Assembly (NCBI GenBank): GCA_027405735.1
Contig: JAPEHQ010000005.1
Location: forward strand, 372,001-436,000
DNA: 64,000 nt
Direction: 5' to 3'
Origin: Mucor racemosus
Lineage: Eukaryota; Mucoromycota; Mucoromycetes; Mucorales; Mucoraceae
Position 1 is the first letter of the stretch. Each line of letters opens with the position of its first letter. A program made the translations under genes and the position numbers. Below the pieces are notes generated by a model. The model did not search any database. It was not told where the DNA came from and saw nothing but the letters and a program-made list of their open reading frames with translations. Positions 53,246 through 64,000 of the stretch are shown piece after piece.

Positions 53246-56200
53246 CCTCCGCTGATGCAGCACCGCTGCCGTCCCCATGCTCGTTTCTTGAACAGAAAGC
53301 GATGGTCTTGGTGAAAATACCAGTATAGGATTGACTGGGTTTAGGATTGAACACCGGTAATGGCTCATTAAAAATTAAACTAGAAAGACCAGATACAATA
53401 ATAGCCAAAGCGGATGTTTTGTCTCTTGATTGAATTGGCTTGTGAGATCTGACAGAAATACATTTTGGATTAAGGCACCAGAAAGCACCATTTACTGTCT
53501 TTTTTGCTGATTTATCTTTGCTAGTTCTTTTAGGATGTGCGAGTGAACCAAAACAAAACATACAAGTTTGGGATGTCTTGTGTTCATTTGTAAAATGTAT
53601 AGCAGAAGAAACAGCATGCAGTTTTGGCTTCCATTTACCTCCGTATTTTAGATGGCCTTTCAGCCTCGAGCCAATGCCAGTGCCTCTATCCCCAATAAAC
53701 ATTATAAGGGACGTTTGTGGACGTCTACCAACACAAAAAGATCTTTCTTTGGAGGCAGCACCGGAGCGAAATCTTTTGTCATTGCATTCAGTACTTGTTA
53801 AATTAACCATTTTCTTTGAATGGTAGAATACACGGAGCGTTTTGATATCTTCCTTACGATTAACCAATCTGCTCTGAATTTCATCAACATCCTTTGATAA
53901 ATATACACTAGATTTGGACAGTTTGGTTTCAATCATCTTTACTTGTCTGCCTTCTGTGCTTTGTTTGTCTTTTTCCATCAGCTTCCTCTTTCTGAATTGA
54001 CCAGACCCGAAATCAATATCTTCGGCATACATTTTGTACGATTCTGGAAGAGGCTGGAAAACGTCAGATGTTGCATCAAGATCATCGTTGTCATTATCAG
54101 AAGCAAGAGGAGAGTATCTGTTATGCAGATTTAAGCAGTATTTATACTTGTTAATGTCAACAGCAACTGTTTCAGTCATAAATTTGAGACCATTGTCTGT
54201 TCCTGAGAATATCAAATTTCCAAGGGACTCTTCATTATGAATTTCTTCAGTCCTTGCAATACTTTGTATATTCTTATTGCGATACTGAATGGCTTTTCTT
54301 GAATAATATTGTTGACTTCTAAGATCAGCAAGCTGTTGCTTCGTCGCTTGTAAAGCACTAAAAGCATTGAATCTATCTGCTTTCAATTTTTGGATTTCCT
54401 GATATTTACTATGATCATTCTTCCATTGAATTTTTAAATCTTTGATTCTTGTAGAAAAATCGTCTCGTCTGAATTGTCTGCTGTGCTCTTTTAATAGTGC
54501 AGAAACATTCTGAATCTGTTGTCCTATATCAGCAATGTCAGATTTCAATTCTTGATTGCTTCTCGACTGTAAATCTTTGACAGTGTCCCAATCAATGTCG
54601 ATCAAGTTTGCGTTGGTGTTTGTGTTGGTAGCTTGGTCTTTGATAGGTCTATTTCCTAAGATTCTTGCAGATTTAAGTCCAGGTGAAATTATCACATTAT
54701 GAGCAAAAGTTAGTTTATATGATTTACAAGCATTATTAATAGCACGAATGTCGAAAAAAGAGTTGAATACTGCATCTTTGTAGGTACGTGCTTTAACAAC
54801 TGAGTCAATGACATAACCTTGAAAGTCGAAAATGGTCATCTGATCGCCTTCATTCTTCTGACTGCATAAAGCATAAATTGATGGAGCATCTAATCGTAAA
54901 GCACTCAAAGATGCATGGGAGGATGTGGGGCACAAGTCCATTACGAATTTATTATATCCAACTGATTGAAGCACATCATTAGCTAACAATAAGAATGGAA
55001 GTTGAAATCCAATATGACCATAATTTTCTTTGTTTGGTATATATGGAAGCAATGTGTTTGATAACATTAAACATACTGTAGTTTCAGCAGGAGTAATATC
55101 TGGAACCTCCTCTTTAAAATGATTATCGGTAATAGTCTCACCATAATGATTAAACATAAGATCTTTTATAACAGCTTTTAATGTTAAAATTCGTCGTCTT
55201 GTTACATCACGATCATCTGATTCTGCTTCCTCCATTTCTTCCTCCTCCAGAACTTCATTAAATGGGATGATTTCTTCAATCGGGACAATATTATCATTGG
55301 AGGCAGACCTAGATTCTTCTTGAATAGGTTTATCACGGTCAGGGCGTCTGAAACTTTTATGCATATTGTTGATTCGCTGTTGGCTTTTTTCAGCTAATAC
55401 AAACCACTTGTTATCTTCTCCTTTACCTTGAGCCTTTCTCTGGTACTTTTTCAATTTGTGCTTCTCTGATCGAATGACGTTGTGGAACGAGTTTCGAGAA
55501 GGCTTTGAAACATCATCTTTTTCATGATCTTCTTTTGACTTTGATTCAATGTAATTCTGATATTTTTTCTCGCGTTTGGGAGCAAGGTGTATCCGGAGGA
55601 GGACTTCAATCACCTTATTCAATATCTTGTTGAATAACTTGTTACCAGACCACATATTCTTCAAGTTGACTTTATATAGGTTCAAAGCTACTTGCATCAA
55701 TTCATTAGCAGATCGAGGAGTTTCCTGAGAAAATGACGATATCAACGGATGATTACTTTCGGCCAAAGCATGAAATATAGGATTTGTGCTTTTTGATCCC
55801 TTTTTTCCAAATAATGTAACATGGAGGTAGTCGATGTGTTGACTTTGGAAGAGTTGCTTCAAGTTTTTGCAGAAGAACTCAGACTTGACAGCGTCTGATG
55901 ACAATGGAGGAGCAGAAAATTTGGTGTCAGATTTCATTCGAAAGTCTGATGGAAGGATACTTTCAATTGGGAAACCTTGGCACTTGTTATATTCTACATC
56001 TCCATTTTGAGCAACCACAAATTGCGATGATTTCATAGAGAGCATCAATGTGAAAACGACCAGTTGGATATCCATGAGATAATCAGATATATTATATAAT
56101 GCAGCATTTACTTTGCGTAGAAATGCTTCAGCAATCTGTGGATTTACATCTTTTCGTAATATGCTTTTAAATGATACTGTACAGGTACGATATTCCATGC

Positions 56201-56825
56201 TTTCTTCTTCTTTTTCAATGGAAATGTCTGACATTTCGGTTGGAGCACCAGAGATTGAAGATACTTCAGATACTACATCCATTGCAGAGAGCTCTCGACG
56301 AAGAGAAGGGATAAGGCTAGAAGATTCAGCTTGAGATGGTTGCTGTAATGTTTTTCCTGAAGAACTTGATGGTTCTGATGAAAAAGATAATACAATGTTG
56401 TCAAAATTTTCTTTCACGTAGTCTTGCCAGTGTACAAAGTTTCGCTTAAGAGTATGGTGTTCTAGATAATCGCTTAATTCACCTTGATTACAGTTACATA
56501 TGTTCTCAGCATTGCTAAGGATTCCAGGAGGGAGCCTCTTCGCTTCAGACATCGTTTTCTTTAATTCTATCAGCTTTTTATCTTTACCAATAATAGGTTT
56601 AACCTTATTTGTAATATTATCACGCATAGATTGATAGAAGCTATCCATCAGTCTATGAGAAGAAACTCCAGACGTCCTTGGCCTTTTTATTATGGGAGCT
56701 GCAGTGGATGATGATGATGGATGTTCTCTTTTCTTTCCACTTGAAGTGTTCCATTGAGGCGGGTAACTAGTTTGGGTGCCATCAAAAGCATCCTTCTGTT
56801 CTTTCTTCTTATGGATGCTGGACAT
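53241..56825 (-). CDS. Fanzor (eukaryotic TnpB-like RNA-guided nuclease), 1194 aa
   Basis: An intact single-exon ORF. The C-terminal third fits the Fanzor/TnpB signature D-x(125-275)-[TS][TS]xx-C4 finger-x(5-50)-RD. RuvC-I is NLIFSGTDNGLKFMT (Asp about 877). After about 206 residues comes NEHKTSQTCMFC (Thr-Ser, Cys 1088 and 1091), then CLNPKC (Cys 1117 and 1122) and the RuvC-III motif QSRDKTSALAI (Arg-Asp at 1134-1135). Between them lies IMFIGDRGTGIGSRLKGHLK, the usual glycine-rich segment. It has no glutamate, so Glu 1081 in NEHKTS is the likely RuvC-II residue, as in rearranged Fanzor sites. A bipartite nuclear signal (KKREHPSSSS...IIKRPR) lies near residues 31-49. A helical, coil-rich stretch (about 735-860) precedes RuvC. 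Residues 50-730 are not recognisable. Most Fanzors are 500-750 aa, so the N-terminal half is an unusual extension. No transposase or terminal repeats flank it. Confidence 0.82.
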   Translation of the reverse strand: MSSIHKKKEQKDAFDGTQTSYPPQWNTSSGKKREHPSSSSTAAPIIKRPRTSGVSSHRLMDSFYQSMRDNITNKVKPIIGKDKKLIELKKTMSEAKRLPPGILSNAENICNCNQGELSDYLEHHTLKRNFVHWQDYVKENFDNIVLSFSSEPSSSSGKTLQQPSQAESSSLIPSLRRELSAMDVVSEVSSISGAPTEMSDISIEKEEESMEYRTCTVSFKSILRKDVNPQIAEAFLRKVNAALYNISDYLMDIQLVVFTLMLSMKSSQFVVAQNGDVEYNKCQGFPIESILPSDFRMKSDTKFSAPPLSSDAVKSEFFCKNLKQLFQSQHIDYLHVTLFGKKGSKSTNPIFHALAESNHPLISSFSQETPRSANELMQVALNLYKVNLKNMWSGNKLFNKILNKVIEVLLRIHLAPKREKKYQNYIESKSKEDHEKDDVSKPSRNSFHNVIRSEKHKLKKYQRKAQGKGEDNKWFVLAEKSQQRINNMHKSFRRPDRDKPIQEESRSASNDNIVPIEEIIPFNEVLEEEEMEEAESDDRDVTRRRILTLKAVIKDLMFNHYGETITDNHFKEEVPDITPAETTVCLMLSNTLLPYIPNKENYGHIGFQLPFLLLANDVLQSVGYNKFVMDLCPTSSHASLSALRLDAPSIYALCSQKNEGDQMTIFDFQGYVIDSVVKARTYKDAVFNSFFDIRAINNACKSYKLTFAHNVIISPGLKSARILGNRPIKDQATNTNTNANLIDIDWDTVKDLQSRSNQELKSDIADIGQQIQNVSALLKEHSRQFRRDDFSTRIKDLKIQWKNDHSKYQEIQKLKADRFNAFSALQATKQQLADLRSQQYYSRKAIQYRNKNIQSIARTEEIHNEESLGNLIFSGTDNGLKFMTETVAVDINKYKYCLNLHNRYSPLASDNDNDDLDATSDVFQPLPESYKMYAEDIDFGSGQFRKRKLMEKDKQSTEGRQVKMIETKLSKSSVYLSKDVDEIQSRLVNRKEDIKTLRVFYHSKKMVNLTSTECNDKRFRSGAASKERSFCVGRRPQTSLIMFIGDRGTGIGSRLKGHLKYGGKWKPKLHAVSSAIHFTNEHKTSQTCMFCFGSLAHPKRTSKDKSAKKTVNGAFWCLNPKCISVRSHKPIQSRDKTSALAIIVSGLSSLIFNEPLPVFNPKPSQSYTGIFTKTIAFCSRNEHGDGSGAASAEA

Positions 56826-58474
56826 TTAGCTTAAATTATAATCGACCAAATGTTAGCTCTCGTATGTTAAAACCGAACATTATTTGTGTCATACATGCTT
56901 GTAATACTTGTATATCCTGATTTTATATATCTTTATTAATGTATTTGTGAAAAAGTGGTAAATAGGATCAGAAAAGAGAGAGAAAAGGAAAAAGAAAACG
57001 CATAATAAACGTTTGATATACAATATGTATGGGGCTATATCTTGAGCTCAATTAATATATCATAAATGATTTCATATTCTATATTTCATTTTAACAGTCA
57101 GTTGAAATACATTACATTCTGTATGCTGACTTGGCTATATATGTAGGCCAATTCAGCCTGTACTATAAAGAAGATACGTATAATACTGAATATGAATAAT
57201 GAAGAAATTTAAGTCGACTACAATACAAATTTCTTGTACTATCTCACTTTGATTATATTCTATACTGGCATTACTTCAGTATGCACAATAAATTTATCTC
57301 AATGATCCAAACACTACAGTAGTATACTTGATTGGGCAAATTACATAAATTGAAAGTGAGTTTAAAAACAATTGTCTATGTTAAATTAAATTTATCTATA
57401 TTATAAATATTATCAATTGGGTTAAGAAAAACAATATGGTAGATTCATGTAGGACCTATGACATGCTAACGTTGCATTGTAATATGGATTGCCCTGTAAG
57501 TTTAGTGCCCCTGAATTTCGGAGTTTCAGCTGCAGATCTAATTTTTTTGATCTGTCAAAAATCGGATGACCTTGTATCTTTAAATTTTTTTTTATACAGC
57601 TCCATAACACAATGAATGCAGGGCTTAATTTATTGCATGTGTTGCAGTATAAGAGCTATATATTGGTATTTTTTTCGAAAAAATTAACCATCGGAACCAC
57701 TAGAAACTACTGATTTTGAGTTTTAGTTTGCTTTATTTTGATTACGATTTTGATTTATCACGTTTACTTTCTGAGAACAATTCTCATGTTATTGTTCAAA
57801 AATTAATTGTAATTGGATGATTATAACTTGCTGCTTGAGATTTAATTGATTATGTAAACTTGAACGACATTTTCTTGGCCTATAGGCCACTGTATTTCAT
57901 TTTAAAATTCAAATTCACTGCATTAAATCAAGGCGTCGTGGCGTAACCTTGTTGAGTTTTTTATTTGAATGCCATTTTATAAACCCTCACAATTTAATAA
58001 CCTGTTACGTAGTAAGTGGTAGTAACACAGTAGTTACACACGGGTAAGCCTTTTGCTGTTGGGAACAGGATTGTTTGAAACGAACTATTTATCAAATTAT
58101 TCTCCCTTACAATTTAGTAATATTTCAAGAATTATAGTAAAGGCATTATATGTAGCAAATACGCTCAAAGAGTACAGCCATTTTAAGTATTTTAAATTTA
58201 CTGGATAGTTTTCAAAGACTTAACCACTCGTAGTTTGTAAAAAACAAACTTATATTATGCTCAGAGTCTTGGTGAAATTCAAATAGGAATCAACACTCGA
58301 GATGAAATCAAGAAAGCATTCGCTTCCTCTATCGCAAATTAGGCGATATGTCTTTTAGAAAACTGAATCAAAAAATGATATAGCACAAAAGTCCCGGTCC
58401 TCAAGAGCAATTGAGCTTGTTTACATGTCTAAATTCAACCAATTTCTTCTGACAGGCGGTTATCAACAAGTTTG
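56826..58474. other. Intergenic, Fanzor 5' flank
   Basis: About 1.65 kb, AT-rich. A purine tract (AGAAAAGAGAGAGAAAAGG) lies near 56970. It should hold the Fanzor promoter and possibly the other end of the element. I found no inverted repeat with 52000-53240. Confidence 0.4.
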
Positions 58475-58481
58475 TGAGTCA
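58475..58481 (+). promoter_or_regulatory. GCN4/CPC1 site upstream of ARG5,6
   Basis: TGAGTCA, a perfect TGA(C/G)TCA palindromic site, 221 bp before the ARG5,6 ATG. Fungal arginine genes are classical targets of general amino-acid control. The core promoter after it is pyrimidine-rich (58605-58678). Confidence 0.55.
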
Positions 58482-58701
58482 TCATGAACCTATTTAAGGC
58501 AACTCCGATAAACGTCACGTAGCTTGTTCAACATGGCATTGGATTCAAGTTTGTTGATTCATTTATTCCGGCATTTAAGAAAGCAAAAACTCAACTGGAT
58601 TTCCTTATCCTCTTTCTCTTTTCTCAATCTCGTTTGGGTTATTTTTTTGGTCTTTTTTTCCCTTGCTTTTTTCCAAAAAGAACTTTGAAAATAGAATCAA
58701 A

Positions 58702-61407
<2,706 letters not shown>

Positions 61408-61895
61408 AACCATAAACTCATGTAATTCACCTTTTTTGCTCTTCTCTTTTCTTTTAAAACCCTTTCCATCGTATATATATAAATAAAATTAAGAATAATC
61501 CAAGTATAGACTTATAACCATTGCTTTATGCTGATCCGCAATTGTAATTAATGCAATGAAAATTAGTAGCACCATGCTTGAGACTTGAGTATGCAGCATT
61601 TTGTGTAATATATATATATATATATATATATTACATGCATTGAAATAAAAAATACACATGGATACTAAGTAGTTATTGATGTCATAATATAACTAAACCA
61701 GTGTTATATAACTTCCAAAGACGAAGAAAGCCCTTACTCAAAAGAATAACAATGGAAATTAGCAAGATATAGAAATTAATTTTATTCATAAACATAGAAG
61801 CAATTTTTCTTAAAATAAATAGAGCATACTAGAAAATACTTAACAGAGGCCAGTGAAATCACTATCACTACCTAAAACTTCTTCGACATTAACAA
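61408..61895. other. Intergenic with (AT)n palindrome
   Basis: The 3' sides of two convergent genes. A GTAATATA...TATATTAC tract at 61606-61634 is a perfect AT palindrome. No gene. Confidence 0.5.
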
Positions 61896-62669
61896 CTATT
61901 CATTCAAGACGCTTGAATTTTCAAGTGAACATGGCATGATGAAATTTTCAAGTCCTGCAACTCTTTTCTCGTAGAATTCCTCTTTTACTGCTAAATATCT
62001 ACTGAAGAATTCGAACAAACTGAAATCCTCCACGATGATCTCGCCTTTTTCATTGAATACAGCCAAATCATCAAAGTCGAGCTCATTTTTAGTAGACAAT
62101 GATAATGCTGCAATAGCATCGACAGCTTCGGTAATGGTATCTGCTTTCATTTCATCAATTTGATCAATTTCATCAATTTGATCAATTTCATTAATTTGAT
62201 CAATTTCATTAATTTGATCAATTTCATTAATTTGATCAATTTCATTAATTTGATCAATTTTATTACAATCAGTAATGTCTAAAGATGAAAAAGCAGCAGA
62301 TGCTTCATCAATAAGATCAGAATTATCGCTAAAAGAGTTGATTTTCTTTGAGATTTCTTCTTCCTCTTTTTCTCCTTTGATCTTCATTAAGGCCTCGACT
62401 ACCTGATTATCATTAAGACCTTGAATCTTGTGATCTTCAAGATCTACCCAACACTTGGCTATCTTAGGCTCATTGATATCGATTACTACCTGTTGGATTG
62501 GATCAATAAGCTGAAAACTATCAGCAGAAGGGCCGAAAAACTCTGTTTCCATGGCTTCAGCCAAAAGAGCCTCAATGTCATCAGCAGGGTCATTGCTTAT
62601 CATTCGTACAATAATTATTATTGAAAAAATTAGTATGAGATAGAGAAATTCGTTGGACATTGTTTCCAT
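61896..62669 (-). CDS. Hypothetical 257-aa acidic protein with NEIDQI tandem repeats
   Basis: A single-exon ORF. The N-terminus has a hydrophobic run, EFLYLILIFSIIIIVRMI, which could be a membrane anchor or signal anchor. If translation starts at the inner MISNDPADD (61896-62615) there is none. The body is acidic, with short leucine-rich helices (DIEALLAEAMETEFFGPSAD, DNQVVEALMKIKGEKEEEEI), six 18-bp units giving INEIDQ, and a C-terminal helix FSLFEFFSRYLAVKEEFYEK. I recognise no family. Lack of stops over 774 bases and non-random composition support a real gene. Confidence 0.55.
   Translation of the reverse strand: METMSNEFLYLILIFSIIIIVRMISNDPADDIEALLAEAMETEFFGPSADSFQLIDPIQQVVIDINEPKIAKCWVDLEDHKIQGLNDNQVVEALMKIKGEKEEEEISKKINSFSDNSDLIDEASAAFSSLDITDCNKIDQINEIDQINEIDQINEIDQINEIDQIDEIDQIDEMKADTITEAVDAIAALSLSTKNELDFDDLAVFNEKGEIIVEDFSLFEFFSRYLAVKEEFYEKRVAGLENFIMPCSLENSSVLNE
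62151..62258. repeat. 18-bp coding minisatellite, six units
   Basis: The unit TTCATTAATTTGATCAAT is repeated six times. Two units have ATC for ATT, which changes Asn to Asp on the coding (minus) strand. The unit length keeps the reading frame. Confidence 0.92.
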
Positions 62670-63632
62670 TAAGACTTTTATAAAAAAAGAATAGAGAGCT
62701 TTTTACTCGAAAAATAAATGCTGCTTGAATACTATGAAAAAGTTTCCGTGTAACTATACTCTGGATGATTTCATCCTTTCATTTTGAAGTGTTTTGGCAG
62801 TTGACAAGTCAGAACCAATGGAAATATTGGTTTTGCATAAAGTATAATTATTAGCTATTTGAAGATACTTGGAGAACCTTCAAATGAAGTTATCCCGAAA
62901 TCATTTAATGTGCACTGATACTAAATCTGCATAAGCGTAGTACAGTCGCCATTTTCAACTGACAACTTTCGTGAGAAATTATTCAGGAACGGCTTAGTTA
63001 CGCTTTCATTCAACACTTGACATTATTTATTCATATCAAAATTTCTAATTGATTATCAAATATACAGCTCAGGATTACAATGATGAGCGTTTAAATGGCT
63101 AAATAAGCACATAATTGGTAGATGATGCTCATAGCAATTTTAAAAACTAAAAATTAGATTCTAATGAACGTAGATTAATAATTAAATCAATTCCACTTTG
63201 AATTTTAGCACTGTATTCTTCAAACAAAAAATACGAGTGAACAGAGAATAAGTTTGATTTATGGAAACCCTAAATCTCAAAAAAAAAAAACATAAATAAA
63301 AGGCGCATTGTGGTTAACAAAGAACCCAGAAATATGTATATATCGCTAATTTTATTACAATCGATAAATTCGGTATGGATTTGATAATGAATCTCTTCAT
63401 CTTAAAGGATAACAATGAATAGCTATGATATCATTGTATTTCGATCACTTTCAATGGTATAAAATAATACAAAGAGTTATGAGTATTCTCAACCTTAGTT
63501 GTTTTAAGTGCTCTTTATTCTATTAAATTTCAATAATCTATAAAAGAAATGATAACAAAACTCGGCATATCCGATTATTCTCATCATCTTAATCGTCTTT
63601 TAAAAACTAAATCAAATCATCAAAATCAAACA
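62670..63632. other. Intergenic
   Basis: The left part is the promoter region of the 257-aa gene. No other feature apart from an A12 run near 63280. Confidence 0.45.
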
Positions 63633-63737
63633 ATGGAAAAAGAAAAAGTTGGTGGTATTATTGTTGCTTTCATTATGACCACGGGCCTGTTAGGCATGAT
63701 GATGTTCTTCTCGTTCTATGATTACAGCTCTGTATAG
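63633..63737 (+). CDS. Possible 34-aa membrane microprotein
   Basis: From ATG 63633 (in the context AAATCAAACAATGG) the ORF encodes a short charged head, MEKEKVGG, and one hydrophobic helix, IIVAFIMTTGLLGMMMFFSF, ending YDYSSV. Such single-span microproteins occur in fungi, for example as small subunits of ER complexes, but this one matches none that I know. An upstream in-frame ATG at 63549 would add 28 polar residues. It is weakly supported, by composition and start context only. Confidence 0.35.
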   Translation: MEKEKVGGIIVAFIMTTGLLGMMMFFSFYDYSSV

Positions 63738-64000
63738 ATTCCGGTGTATCATCAAACCCAACATTTTATCTTTTGTTAGATACCTACAGATCCAAGCAGT
63801 TTATTTTTCCTTTATTTTTAATAAATGACATTCAGATTTATCTATAATTTACTAAACTTTATGCTTAATCAAGCAAATTTATCAGTACACATCAATAGTT
63901 GCTGGTTTGTGATCAATCTGATCGCTCCATTTCGTCATTTCATACCTTTATGCAAGCATAAGTCTTAAGTTGAGGGAAATTATCACATTTATAACTGTCT
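63738..64000. other. 3' flank, window end
   Basis: AT-rich, no feature seen. Confidence 0.4.

Noticed and set aside
53518..53826. 102-codon plus-strand ORF inside the Fanzor gene
   Set aside because: Antisense to the RuvC and zinc-finger region, with no motif of its own.
52560..57400. Terminal inverted repeats flanking the Fanzor
   Set aside because: I compared both flanks by eye and found no convincing pair. Only the short stem at the stop codon remains.

Overview
This is a eukaryotic window, most likely from a Mucoromycota fungus of the Mucorales. The base composition is very AT-rich. Host genes carry short GT-AG introns, mostly 55-85 bp, often with a TACTAAC-like branch point. Fungal housekeeping genes are present, including a fused ARG5,6 and LYS9 of the fungal aminoadipate pathway. 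The mobile elements (Crypton, Tc1, L1-like LINE, Fanzor) also fit this group. The placement is inferred from gene content and codon use, not from a database match.

Layout. 1-6.8 kb is a compact host block: the 3' end of an SAM methyltransferase, the co-chaperone SGT1, a biotin-dependent carboxylase alpha subunit, the proteasome chaperone UMP1 (convergent with the carboxylase, about 60 bp between stop codons) and a tRNA-Arg(CCT). 6.8-9.9 kb is non-coding and holds a decayed repeat (copy A). 9.9-16.1 kb has a Dal5-type MFS permease, an arrestin-domain protein and a Tpo1-type MFS exporter. 18.9-24.6 kb is an L1-like LINE with a poly-A tail. 28.3-29.3 kb is ribosomal protein uS8 (RPS22), whose long intron may host an H/ACA snoRNA. 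30.4-32.8 kb is a frameshifted Crypton-type recombinase. 34.0-36.0 kb has a 200-aa orphan and an amidohydrolase. 37.2-49.3 kb is a nest of repeats: a long repeat (copies B and C), a Tc1/mariner element and a second, nearly intact Crypton inserted in copy B, a degenerate 22-25 bp minisatellite and a 108-bp MITE. 50.3-52.0 kb is LYS9. 53.2-56.8 kb is an intact, intronless 1194-codon ORF that I identify as a Fanzor. 58.7-61.4 kb is ARG5,6. A low-complexity orphan and a possible microprotein close the window.

The most interesting item is the ORF at 53241-56825. It fits the published Fanzor/TnpB C-terminal signature: an Asp, then about 206 residues, then a Thr-Ser pair, a C4 zinc finger and an Arg-Asp pair. 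It is therefore a candidate eukaryotic RNA-guided nuclease, about twice the usual size, with a likely rearranged RuvC-II glutamate and a possible guide-RNA stem across its stop codon. Second, copies B and C of the long repeat act as filled and empty sites. They define both ends of the Tc1 element (TA duplication) and of the Crypton (12-bp direct repeat) without any database.

Functionally, ARG5,6 and LYS9 are both amino-acid biosynthesis genes and each has a GCN4/CPC1-like site about 215-230 bp upstream, consistent with general amino-acid control. The other host genes show no operon-like or cluster logic.
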